Shown: positions 20,341 to 31,800 of the stretch, in pieces
Numbering within the stretch: the stretch's first letter is position 1
How the letters are laid out: every line of letters begins with the position of its first letter
Assembly (NCBI GenBank): GCA_017591395.1
Contig: WEDG01012602.1
Coordinates: forward strand, 1 to 64,000
Direction: 5' to 3'
Source: Schistocephalus solidus
Taxonomy: Eukaryota > Platyhelminthes > Cestoda > Diphyllobothriidea > Diphyllobothriidae
Length of the DNA stretch: 64,000 nucleotides
Notes under the pieces: model-generated
What the model was told of the DNA's origin: nothing
Databases searched by the model: none
Seen by the model: only the letters and a program-made list of their open reading frames with translations
Translations under genes and position numbers: made by a program

Positions 20341-20694
20341 ACTCCTGTGAGGCGATCTTAGCTTACTCTTTCTGTGTAACCATAACTGACATTTCCGATG
20401 CAAATTTGCGGAAACATTTTCAGCCTAATGTAAACGCCAACACTTGGCGGGCGCCAAGTAATCAGCCCTTGTGGCAGTTTGTTCTCACGATCACCAGCAA
20501 CACAGCTGAAGTACTCACTCCTCCCATTCGCTCACTCCCCTTTACAACTGAGCCTAATTTACGACCAAATAATTACGCTTTTTACTTGCCTCAGGTTCAT
20601 CGACTGCGTCGTCATACATTTATGAGTCTTTGCCTCCTTCCATTTACGAATAAAAGACAGAATCTAGTTAATCTCTTAGTCAGAGGACAGTTTG

Positions 20695-20945
20695 GTAGAT
20701 TTGAATATTTCATTTGACCCAGTTTTAACAAATTGCGATCTCGGTGGGATCGCAGCCTATGGCAGGAAAAGGGAAGGCTTCATTACAGTCAACGCTCTAG
20801 CCAGCTGAGCTGCGAGGCCCTACCGAGACCCGTGAGTTTAATTAACTTGGGTGAAGTTACCCGCCCAGCCTATTGCAATGTATGGAATCCACCAATGGTG
20901 ATACAGTAAGCTGACTGTCCAAACAGGATTTCCTAAGCTCCGCTG
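20695..20945 (-). repeat. SINE family A, left arm of an inverted pair
   Basis: On the minus strand it runs AGGAAATCCTGTTTGGACAG, AACTTCACCCAAGTTAATTA, GGGCCTCGCAGCTCAGCTGG (A box), CTGCGATCCCACCGAGATCG (degenerate B box) and the tail TGGGTCAAATGAAATATTCA. A + strand copy begins immediately after it. Confidence 0.75.
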
Positions 20946-21050
20946 ACTAAAGCGTTGGCTGTAGTGAAGCCTTCACCTTGCTGTCGTGGGTTCGAATCCC
21001 ACCGAGGCCACGTCCTTTTTCACAAGTGGGTCAATTTAATTAACCCCTGT
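20946..21050 (+). repeat. SINE family A, right arm of an inverted pair
   Basis: CTAAAGCGTTGGCTGTAGTG, GTCGTGGGTTCGAATCCCAC (perfect B box), CGAGGCCACG and CACAAGTGGGTCAATT are the family A head and tail in + orientation. The first few bases of the head, including most of the A box, are missing. Confidence 0.75.
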
Positions 21051-21424
21051 GTATTCCTCTACATGTGTAAGCAATATTTTGACATATCCCGCGAATTTTC
21101 TGTCATGGCACTGTTCCTCCCGTCCTGCTGTTGTCATAGGTTAACGTATTCAAAAGGCTAGGCCGCTGCCCCTGATAGGTCAATTGAGGGTTTACTACGG
21201 TGTCCCCTAGGAGTATCGAGTTTCAATTTATACACGTGTGTCTTGCCGTTTCTTTTTCTACCACAGACAAAGATAGCAAATATTCCCGAGGCACGAGAGC
21301 GTAAAGTCAGCTATCGCAGCCGATCGAGCATCGTACGTTTTCCTTTTACACGTGAAAAATACAGCCAAAACAATTTATGTTCATTCTTTCTATTTTTATA
21401 GTCAACTATTTTATATTTGTGAAA

Positions 21425-21520
21425 GAGACACGATCACTAGAACAAGGGCTTTATTAGCCTGGCAGTTCGGATTCTCACTAGAATACATCATCAGAGACAG
21501 AGGCAGATATTGAATTGTCA
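21425..21520 (-). repeat. Retroelement terminus with hammerhead-like core
   Basis: The minus strand reads GTCTCTGATGATGTATTCTA, GTGAGAATCCGAACTGCCAG, GCTAATAAAGCCC. CTGATGA is followed by a hairpin (ATTCT/AGAAT) and GAAC. The layout recalls the hammerhead motifs described in Penelope-like element termini, but the canonical GAAA is reduced to GAA and there is an extra base after CTGATGA. No PLE coding remains beside it. Confidence 0.35.
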
Positions 21521-22482
21521 AATAACCATCGTATTTTGTCATCCCTGCTTGCCCGCTGATGTGACTGTTTTGCGTACAAATCGGGCGTTTTCGCTAACCT
21601 ATTTCATTTGCTTTACTGCCATTTCCACGGCACACTTTCGATTTTCTTTATTCGGTAACTAGGATACATGTGCCTGCTTTCTGTACCTTGGTAGTTATTT
21701 TAAGTCAATTTTCCGTCTGTCAAGCGTTCTAATTTTTAATGGTTAAAATCGCTTCCTTTTTATTTCTGCCTAAAATAATCACAGTTGTTAATCTGACATA
21801 TTCTTCTGCGGTCATTTTTTGCTGTTGTGTTGCCTCCTCCCCCGACCTCATTTCATTCAGCTCTTGTAAGCCTTCTGGATTCAAACCTTCGCGAGCGGTT
21901 ACTGGAAAGTCTTTAGTTAGATGCACCACTGACTGAAGATCACAACATCCGTCCTGGGGAAATGTCTCAGTATAAATGCCCCGCCTTATCTATCGTACCT
22001 TGCCCACACACTGAAGACAGACGCAGTCGTATAATAACTGCTTTGTTCCTCTATCTCCTTCGACTGTACTCGGTAGGGGGATTGTACAAGCATTCACTGC
22101 CACTTAGTAGGGTCACGCAAGCATTCGTTGCCATTTTCCGGACTGCGACTACATGCATGGCATTTTAAAGATTTAGTTTACCCTAATGCGGTGACACTCT
22201 TCAAAAAACTTTATCGCAAGGAGTAGTATCAAATAGACCAACGTACTTTCGAACCATAAAAGACCATCATAAAACACCGACTTAGCCATTTTTACGGTTT
22301 CGAGAAAGTGGGGTGGCGAGGATAGGGAAGAAATCACGCCTCTTAGGGTGCTGCTTGTGCCGCTACTACTCAATCTGAGACAAACATGAGTTTTGTTAGA
22401 ATGTTTACCAAAAGAATACTAAAACAAGCAACTAATTCCATTCACTTCCATTCACTTATTATTTGACTGGTTTTATCAAATC
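21521..22482. other. No gene seen (downstream of the GST gene)
   Basis: This would be the 3' flank and possible 3' UTR of the minus-strand GST gene. A TTTATT-type complement of AATAAA was not confidently placed. Confidence 0.35.
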
Positions 22483-25400
22483 CTAGAATTCCGTTTGTGG
22501 TCGCGATTTGTAGTAGCGTTCCAAGGCAGGCCTGTCTCTGAAGACGTTGCTTCTCAGTGTCGTCAAGCGCTCCTTCACATCGTGCTTGAGATTCGGGTAA
22601 GCCCTGTCTACCAAGTCCTGTAAGATTAGGAGTTCCAAGTCGGCGATGGTCAAACTTTTGCCGCCAATAAACGGTCCTGTCATTTCCTTCATGAACTCTA
22701 GAAGTGTCTTTTGGATGGAAAGAAAGCGGAAAATAGGTTGAAAATCGGTTACTTCAAACGTTCGATTTGGATGGTGGAATAAATAAATTAAATGGCACTG
22801 TGGCTGGTCGGCCACGAAACGGCCTCAGTTCAACGTAGCTGTTTCATTTCGAGAGTGGTCGATCCGGCCCCTATGCAGGAATTCGTTTTTTTTTCTTTAA
22901 CGCTCTAATTTGGAGACGGTAGCCATCCGAATGCGGACCGGGGACAGCGGCAAACAGGTTTCGCCTCCTGAGTTTCTTAATTTTCCAACAGGGCCTACTT
23001 CCAAAATTTATTTAAATTTTGCGGACACGAATCTGAATGCTGGAGGATTATTATCTCGTTTAAAGAATTATTTAAAAGCATATATCGGATCGCTTATAAA
23101 TAGATTGTAGGGTGAAGCCGCTAAATCATTTATCAAAGCGTTTTGAGATACAGAGTACGTTCACTTGCGAAAGCGTACTAGTACATTTTTGTGACAGCAT
23201 ACACTCAGAAAGTTGTTAAATGCAACCTTAACACCATATTACCTCCGCAAATTTATTCCCACTTGGAAGTAATACTGCTGCTTTCGTCAAAGAAAGTGGG
23301 AGTGAATTTTCGCCACCCAAGTCAATTATTAGGACGCTTTCCTAGGGCGGTTAGTTCTGACGGTCGTCGCCGAAACGAACCGAAGGATCAACAAGTTGTG
23401 GATGCCGACAATTTGCATAATTCACACCCGCGTTTTGTAATGTCCGTTCATTTGGATTCTGGTGGTTTTGTCGATGGCAAAATTTGCAAACAAACTCACA
23501 TCTAACTTCTCCGTTATGTAGGCATTTTTGAGGTGGAGGTGGACATCAGCAGCCTTTGAAAGCATCAAGGCATATACATCATTTTCCACTATGGCAGTCT
23601 AAAATGAAAAAAAATAGGTGGCTCTACATTGATTGGCTATTAAGGATATGACAAGAGCCAATGAAAGGTCTATAGCAAATATAAGCGTAACTACCGTATG
23701 CCTTCTATTGAATGTGAACTCCTTGATGTTTTCAAATATTTGCAGTTAAACCTGAAACCACACCCTATTGGGTCTTACCCTTAAATAAATCACCAAACCC
23801 TCAGAAGTATGTTAAAATAGTTGGATTTCATAGTAAGATTTATTGGGCTCCTTTAAGAGCACTTTAATTGCGGCAGTTTCACCACCCTACCCTACCTGTA
23901 AAGTCAATAGCCACTAATTTTAATTTTTGAGGAAAAGGTTATTATTTAGACAAATAACTGTATCTTCCCAGGGTGTTCTTTACTGCTTTTTCCTGGGAGG
24001 GAATATCCAGTTTCGGCACCTGAAAGGTGCTCTGAGATTGTCCTTCTCGTCTGTGACTCATGGGTTTACGCCAACAAGCAAGCAACCTCTGTGTAGTTCA
24101 AATTTACTGGCTTCAGGGGAAGTACTTCCGAGCACAATTTACGATAACCTCCTCCTGGCTTGTAATTGGACAGACTGAAGTCAAAAAAATTTTGACTGAT
24201 GATAATCATGACCCCGATCCCGATAACTAGCCATCCTTTTCGGAGACGCCCAATATGTGAAAGTTTTCAACTTATTTTCCTATCAAGAAATCGTTCTCCA
24301 ATCATACATTAGCAAAGTATTTGGTCACACCGGTAACCCACGCTCACGAGCAGTCCACTCGTTCCACCCGAATTGGCATATCGAGGAAGTCAGCACCGCG
24401 TTTTATATATTTTCTGAAGTGTTGTACGGGTGAACAAAGCTGCTTCGAAGAAGAAAAATTGTAATTTAGAACCACTTAACCTATTGAATGCCTCGTATAG
24501 CGGATACTGTCCTAGTTGAGCCTACTGATTACCTCAATTATCGTGGTAAGCCTGTCAGTTTATATTATCAAGAAATGCCACTGTCCTTAAATATATTTTA
24601 AGAGCAGTATTTATTATCCCAATCGAAACATACTTATAATGAGGTTTTCTTTATGCACAAGATTGTATACACACTATTGTTGAAATAAGGTATTAAGTGA
24701 ACAGTGCTTAATCAACGAAAATAAGGCAGACGCCCTTGCACGTTTAAATCGCGTGATTTTTGAGTCGTCTTCTTTAAAGTATGCTATACGAATACAATGA
24801 TTGAACGGTAACTGATTTGTTAGTATTGGGTAGAACTAAGTTTATTTAGAATTGCATGTTTACTTCGTTGCTGGATGTGGTTTCTGGGACAGGAATATTT
24901 TTCATTGCAAGGACGGCTAGTGCGATTCCATTAACTTTCAGCGAACTGTTGTACGACTCCACTAACCCGACAAGGAATACAGTGGATCGGGTTTGGACTA
25001 GGGTTAGGTTGATTTGTAGGTAAGCATGTAATGCAATCTATTTCACTGCTGAAAAGCCAGCTCACTTGAACGATGACGGCGGGCCTATAAATTTATATGC
25101 TAAGAAGATACGGCCTTTTCCATCCTTTGAATTGCCCTGCCTGCAACCGTTTCCATATTGCACCCCTAACTATGCGTTGTGTTTGTTAGGGGCTTGGTAC
25201 TAGCATTAATTGCCCGGAAGAGGCCTATCAGCAGACTTTTATTATACCTTCGTGCAAATAACAAAGTTTGAAAGTATAAATTTCGGTGATCTTGGCACTT
25301 ACAGCTATGTGCTTTTGAAATAAGTTTACGTTGTATAAAAATTATAACTTTGTTAACTTCGAATTGCCGACAACCAATTTACCATTCTAAAATAAGATGT

Positions 25401-25897
25401 GGAAGCCTTTTAACACAAGTTTATGTGATTTCTGCCTTCAAACCATTCATACCGTTCATAATTTCAATTATGTGGACAAATATGTGACAATATATATAAA
25501 ATGGCTTTTTCATTCAATTTTAGACATCTGTCTGGTTATTCATTTGCTGAAAAAAGTCAAGGGGTTCGAGATCATGCAAAGAAACATATGTTCTGCCTAG
25601 CCGTTGCGTACTCACCACGCTCAGAATTCGCTCGATGTAGTAAATGTCCATTGGGCTATTGCCATACATTTGGAAGGCTCTCCCCAAGAGACGAGCAATT
25701 GCAAGACTTTCTGTCAGAAGAATTGTCTTGCCGGAGGGTGGCGTCACCTCCAGAACGGGCACTTGTCCGAAGGGCATCTTGGGTTTAAGGGCAAGCCAGT
25801 TTCTGAGGTCAATTCTCTGGTCGGTGAACTCTTTCCCCGCGGCGTAGAGAATAGAACGAAGAAGCTCTCCGCGACCCCGCATGTTGAAGTACATCAA
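22483..25897 (-). CDS. Sigma-class glutathione S-transferase (28 kDa type), first exon not found
   Basis: Exons on the minus strand: 25897-25616 (94 codons), 23598-23500 (33 codons) and 22707-22483 (74 codons plus stop). All are phase 0, with donors GTGAGT twice and pyrimidine-rich AG acceptors; together they give 201 residues against about 205-215 for the family. The first listed exon opens, after TTTTTTTAG, with LMYFNMRGRGELLRSILYAA: the Tyr is the catalytic thiol-stabilising residue, three residues in. GQVPVLE (cis-proline loop) and TESLAIAR (gamma-glutamyl binding) complete the thioredoxin fold. SLTIADLELL is the helical-domain N-capping box, and the C terminus is SRPQTEF. Helminth sigma GSTs conjugate glutathione and make prostaglandin D2. 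The missing N-terminal exon should encode only a few residues beyond 25897, possibly past the R array. Confidence 0.92.
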
Positions 25898-25979
25898 CTA
25901 AAAAAATGACAATTTAACCGTGCAACAGAACAAAGTTTGGCACTGCGATACAGCTCACTAGGAACCAGATATGATGACT

Positions 25980-26221
25980 TTTATTGCAGCGATGGCATTG
26001 CTGCCCCCGGCGATGCCCAGCCTCCTTGTTCAAGGCTCACTGTCTCAAGGTCATCCACCGTCACAGTGAGCGGTTCCAGACTGGCTGACCTGCAGCCAGT
26101 GGACCGAGCACCGCTTGGACACACCTGTGCGTCCAAATAGTCGTGGCTGCCCAAGCTCCACTTGAGCACGCCATCACCCGGCCACTCTGACACGCCACCC
26201 CTCGGTTAAAGCAGCACACAC
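25980..26221. repeat. GC-rich segment leading into the R array
   Basis: This non-coding stretch is much more GC-rich than the GST intron beside it and ends GCAGCACACACGCCAGTTCAA, the joint sequence that precedes R units. It may be a further diverged unit. Confidence 0.35.
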
Positions 26222-27288
26222 GCCAGTTCAACCGTCGTAGTCTGACGATGTCCACCGTATGCTCCATGGGAAAATGAAGCAGGGACGGTGACTTGCGCGT
26301 GATTTAGTTTAAAGTGATAGTAGACTTGTGCTGAATCTAACGCACTCTCTCCTCTTCCCCCCACCTGAGCCCGGTGTCAAGACAGAGTCAAGAAGTCCGG
26401 AGGCGGGAGAGGACGCAGGTGGCTGGTGTGGCTGGGTTCCCTAAGTCCAAGCCGCCCCTAGGCGTGCCACCACACCTCCATGTTCGGAATTTGTTATGGG
26501 AGCGCAACCCGAATAACGCCTGCCGTGCCCTAGTGTGGCCCCCGTGTTGGTCCAACGCCTCTACCACATGGCCCGTTTAGGGGACACACTGGCGACAGTT
26601 CGACCGTCGATTTCGACGAGGTCCACCGTATGCTCCACACCAGGTGGTGCAGGGACGGTGACTTGCGCGTGAATTAGTTTTAAGTGATAGTAGCCTTGCG
26701 CTGCAGCTACCGCACTCTCTCCTCCTCCCCCACCTGAGCCCGGTGTCAAGACAGAGTCAAGAAGACCGGAGATGGGAGAGGGCGCAGGTGGCTGGCGCGG
26801 CCGGAGCCGCCCCTGGGCGTGCCACCACACCTGGCTCGGATCCCACGGTGTGGGAGTGCCATAAAGGCCACATTAAGAAGGAGCCATGGCAACCTGACTC
26901 TCAGTCCGCCAGTCAGCCACTCCACACAAAACACACATTGGGCTGGCCACGCGGTCCGAGTTATCCCGTCAGTTGGCAACCTTCCAAGCCACGGCTTTTA
27001 GCGCACCGTGATAGTTTCAAGCGCGTCAGATTGTTTATAGTGAGGAATATGCACTGAGCTGTCGACCTCACTCTCTCCCCCACCCCCCACAGTCAGACTA
27101 CTGTCCGAGCCGGTCAGTTGCCTGATGTGGGAGTGGGCGCATTAGCTTGACGGATCGGCGTACCCGTCTTCGCGCGCCACAGCACGACCTGGCCCCCATA
27201 ACGCACACACCAGGATTCACAAACTCAGGGGATATGGAGCAGCCATCGCCGTCTGACTCCCAGTCCACTGGTCAGCCACTCGACACAC

Positions 27289-27292
<4 letters not shown>

Positions 27293-27323
<31 letters not shown>
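27293..27323. repeat. (CA)n microsatellite at an R-unit joint
   Basis: About 15 CA dinucleotides end the first long unit and lead directly into the next unit start. Confidence 0.9.
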
Positions 27324-27325
<2 letters not shown>

Positions 27326-28017
27326 CAGTTCGACCGTCGTATTCGACGATGTCCACCGTATGCTCCACAACAGATGGAGCAGGGACGGTGACTTGCGCGT
27401 GAATTAGTTTTTAAGTGATAGTAGCCTTGCGCTGCAGCTACCGCACTCTCTCCTCCTCCCCCACCTGAGCCCGGTGTCAAGACAGAGTCAAGAAGACCGG
27501 AGATGGGAGAGGGCGCAGGTGGCTGGCGCGGCCGGAGCCGCCCCTGGGCGTGCCACCACACCTGGCTCGGATCCCACGGTGTGGGAGTGCCATAAAGGCC
27601 ACATTAAGAAGGAGCCATGGCAACCTGACTCTCAGTCCGCCAGTCAGCCACTCCACACAAAACACACATTGGGCTGGCCACGCGGTCCGAGTTATCCCGT
27701 CAGTTGGCAACCTTCCAAGCCACGGCTTTTAGCGCACCGTGATAGTTTCAAGCGCGTCAGATTGTTTATAGTGAGGAATATGCACTGAGCTGTCGACCTC
27801 ACTCTCTCCCCCACCCCCACAGTCAGACTACTGTCCGAGCCGGTCAGTTGCCTGATGTGGGAGTGAACGCATTGGCTGACGGATCGGCGTACCCGTCTTC
27901 GCGCGCCACAGCACGACCTGGCCCCCATAACGCACACACCAGGATTCACAAACTCAGGGGATATGGAGCAGCCATCGCCGTCTGACTCCCAGTCCACTGG
28001 TCAGCCACTCGACACAC

Positions 28018-28021
<4 letters not shown>

Positions 28022-28048
<27 letters not shown>
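28022..28048. repeat. (CA)n microsatellite at an R-unit joint
   Basis: About 13 CA dinucleotides end the second long unit. The same position as at 27293-27323 relative to the unit, with a slightly different length. Confidence 0.9.
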
Positions 28049-28409
28049 GACAGTTCGACCGTCGTAGTCCGACGATGTCCACCGTATGCTCCATGGGAAA
28101 GTGGAGCAGGGACGGTGACTTGCGCGTGCTTTAGTTTAAAGTGATAGTAGACTTGCGCTGCATCTACCGCACTCTCTCCTCCTCCCCCACCTGAGCCCGG
28201 TGTCAAGCCAGAGTCAAGAAGACTGGAGGCGGGAGAGGACGCAGGTGGCTGGCGCGGCTGGGTCCCATAAGTCCTAGCCGCCCCTAGGCGCGCCACCATA
28301 CCTCCATGTTTGGCATTTGTTATGGGAGCGCAACCCGAATAACGCATGCCATGCCCTGATGTGGCCCCCGTGTTGGTCCAACGCATCTACCACCTGGCCC
28401 GTTTAGGGG

Positions 28410-28427
28410 GCACACACACACACACAC
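28410..28427. repeat. (CA)n microsatellite at an R-unit joint
   Basis: About 8-9 CA dinucleotides join two short units after CCCGTTTAGGGGG. Confidence 0.85.
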
Positions 28428-28800
28428 GACAGTTCGACCGTCGAAGTCCGACGATGTCCACCGTATGCTCCATGGGAAAGTGGAGCAGAGACGGTGACTT
28501 GCGCGTGATTTAGTTTAAAGTGATAGTAGACTTGCGCTGCATCTACCGCACTCTCACCTCCTCCCCCACCTGAGCCCGGTGTCAAGACAGAGTGAAGAAG
28601 ACCGGAGGCGGGAGAGGACGCAGGTGCCTGGCGCGGCTGGGTCCCCTAAGTCCTAGTCGCCCCTAGGCGTGCCAACACACCTCCATGTTAGGCATTTGTT
28701 ATGGGAGCGCAACCCGAATAACGCCTGCCGTGCCCTAGTGTGGCCCCCGTGTTGGTCCAACGCATCTACCACGTGGCCCGTTTAGGGGCAGCACACACAA

Positions 28801-31800
28801 ATACACGAATTGGAAAACATTTGAAAGTGCTCAACAAGTCTATTAAAAAGCTGCCAACATTGTACTACACTTTGTCGTGCCTTAGTGGGCGCAGTCAACA
28901 TTAGCCCCGTTTTCCCAGTGGCAACTGCTGCGATTCAGGCTTCTGTGCACAATAAATCCCCAATTCTGGTGCCTTACATCTTGTCCTACAACGCGAGATT
29001 TGGTTTTGATGATTGTTGTGCCTATAGCACACGTAGTGGTTAGACGCTGCAACCATCACGCATTCACCGATGGTGCGGTTGCTAACGTCACACAGCACAA
29101 AACCATCGTCGATTAGATTGTGTAAAATGACTGCTTTAAGTCGCAAAGGCTATGCACTTGAGTGAGGACATCGATTTGAAAGGGAACACCTGACCGCTTC
29201 CCTTATTACCTAACCCATGCAGATATACTTATTTCAAGGTCAACCACAGGCACCGTGGCCTAGTTGTTTGGTTAAAATCCAATAACTATCCATGGCAAGA
29301 CACGCGAATAGGAAGCCCTCTATTCGGGGACCTTGCGCAAATTTCCAAGGCGATAATTTTTAGTTTAGGAATTTTGCTCAAGGCCAGCCGTATTACCGCG
29401 GGGTGGGGATGGGTCGCTATCCCCGTATCCTGCCCTATCCGCAAGTGAAAACGACAGTTGCAATTCTACCTCTATCTCAGTCGTTTGCCTAGAAAAGAGC
29501 GTCGTTAAGTAGCCTGTAAAATTTAAAGGTTTGCGCTTTCGATAAAAATATTTTCAGATCCAAAATTATTCGAAAGACAAAATGGTTTGAACCCCCAGAT
29601 CTTAAAAGGAAAGTTATTTATGTTTTTTTTCTGAAAGTGTCATCAATAAATGACGAAAAAATCTAAAAATTGAAAGGGTCAAACACGGAGGTCTATTATC
29701 ATCTCTCTGTTAGTCGTTATTGTTTCCAAAATGTATAAACTGTCTTAGGTGCAGTGCACATATAACGCCGTGTAGTGCGTTACCCAATGACGCCGGTAAT
29801 GAGCAACTAGCTCAATGACTTTTCATGCTGTCCTAGGTTTAGGCAGAATGCGCTAACTCCCAGGTTTGGTTAAATATTTGTAATGGAAGAACGCGCTACC
29901 AAACAAACACGAATGTTTTACTTATGAAGCACCCTATCGACTGACGTCAACATCACCCAATGATATTCGTTTCATGTTTTGACCTCGGGTTAACTAGGAA
30001 TATACGGTGATGTAGTCGATTGAGGATGGAAAGAACAAAATTTGTCAATTAGATTTCAACCACCGGGGTCACACTGCTAATTTATTAGATTTTAGTTTTA
30101 TATCAACGGTTTCCTGCAGTATCTCATCTGATAATTACGTGAAATTTCACAGACAATTTTTGAGGAAATTGATATAAGAACGAGAATTTAAGTTGAACTT
30201 GACTTTCTCCGATTCATTCAGACTGTAGGGCGGAAAAGGAGCTTACTTTTTCTCAGATCTCCGGTTCTAGAGCTACCGTAGGTGGTTGCTTAACGATGAC
30301 CAATCAGAAGCCGAAAAGTACAACTAGTAAAGACAAAATGTACTGAGCTACCACGATGACGGAAATATAGCCAGAAATGACCACACCGATCTTCCTTGAA
30401 TTTGCCGAGAGCAATTTCCAGAACGGGAGCAATTCTGGTTAGAACAGAGGATTGTTTAGGTGCCTTCACAGCTAGGAATGAAAACACTCGAGCTCCATTT
30501 GATTGTTCCTGAATCTTGATGACTTTGTCCTCGCTCCCAAACCACAATTCCTACCTCCTCACCCTTGATCACGTGGATGAACCTCAAAAAATAATTATAC
30601 AAGGCTGCCCCCACCCACATAATTAAATAGGATTCGACCAAATAGTGTGATCACACGACGTGATTTTACGACGGACAACCGAACGCCATAGCGCTGCTTA
30701 TCGACACGCTCTTGTCCATCCAAACATGTTGAGCTCTGGCATAAATGAGAAGCCAATGGGAAAAATTTGAGAATTCAGAACAGAACTTCCTTTTCGGCCA
30801 TAAAACGGTATCAGTGGCGCCTAAAAATGGGGTTGAAGAAATCAGAAGATCAAAACCTAAAACTGTAAACATCCTCTACTTAAGAGTTTAACATCCTCGG
30901 AGAGAACAACCTCTTCCGTTTTTGACTGGAAAACCTCCCAACTGCACAACCATGACTGACTGTTCCGATGTAAAGTGTGTTCAGACGGCCAAAACAGGTT
31001 GTCATCTTGATAAGAGGTACGCTAAGTCAGCCTGTTCCTCAAGAATAGGCTAGCAAATGGGTCTCGAAAAGTTTTTTTGTCTGGTATCTGGCCTTGCCGG
31101 CAGACTAAACTACGACGCAGTTAATGTCCCAGTTAAAATAGGCCATAGAGGACCTACAGACAGTGCTTTTATTTGAGATAAACAGTAGGTGAGTTCGGGA
31201 CGAGGAGAGAATCGACATCGTTGGCCTGTACAGAGATTGTTTGGAAGACAAGCATACTTGATGGCTGAACAACAAAAACTATTTTTTTACGGAAGTCGGC
31301 AAAACAAGGACGGCGGACAATCTCGTAAGTGGTCAGATTTAACAAGAAGGAGAGAAGTAAGTAAGTAAGAAATATGGTCCTTTTTACATTAAGGAAAGTA
31401 GTTATTTGTATCGTGATTGATGAGCTGCATTCAGTGAGTAAAAATCTCGAGGTGTACACAATAATTTAGTTAAACGGGCGAAACCCCATTAAATTGCTTG
31501 GGCAAACTGACTGCGAAGAAGAGCTGATCTGCGCGCCCTTCATATAATTGGCCAATCAAAAAGCAGGCCGGCAGGAAAATTACTGTGCAACTGGCCGCAG
31601 CAGCAGCAGCAGCGGCGACGTTGTCGCGTTTAAGGACCTCTGCACTGAGTGTATTCCCGTATAGCTAGTTTAGGTAGAAGGACCTCCTCATAGGAACAAC
31701 ACAGTCAAAGAGTCGTTTGCTGCATAAAAGAAACTGTCACTTATGAGCTTTCAGATCGATGAAAATACGTCAATTTTAAGTGGAGGAACACTGGTACTCT

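Larger units (their letters stand above)
26222..28800 (+). repeat. Tandem array of family R: short, long, long, short, short
   Basis: Units start with (G)ACAGTTCGACCGTCG and then GTCCACCGTATGCTCCA at about 26222, 26594, 27324, 28049 and 28428. Spacings are 372, 730, 725, 379 and about 372 bases. Long and short units share about the first 230 bases and differ after the CGTGCCACCACACCT region: short units continue into GGCATTTGTTATGGGAGCGC, long units into CATAAAGGCCACATTAAGAA and the distal half. The two long units are nearly identical; a 104-codon chance frame is the same in both. CA microsatellites sit at three joints. Confidence 0.92.

Noticed and set aside
26743..27788. Identical 104-codon ORFs at 26743-27057 and 27474-27788
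   Set aside because: They are identical only because the repeat unit is duplicated. The frame is not kept in other R copies.
27217..28386. Minus-strand ORFs with CVCVCV runs
   Set aside because: The runs are translated CA microsatellites at R-unit joints.
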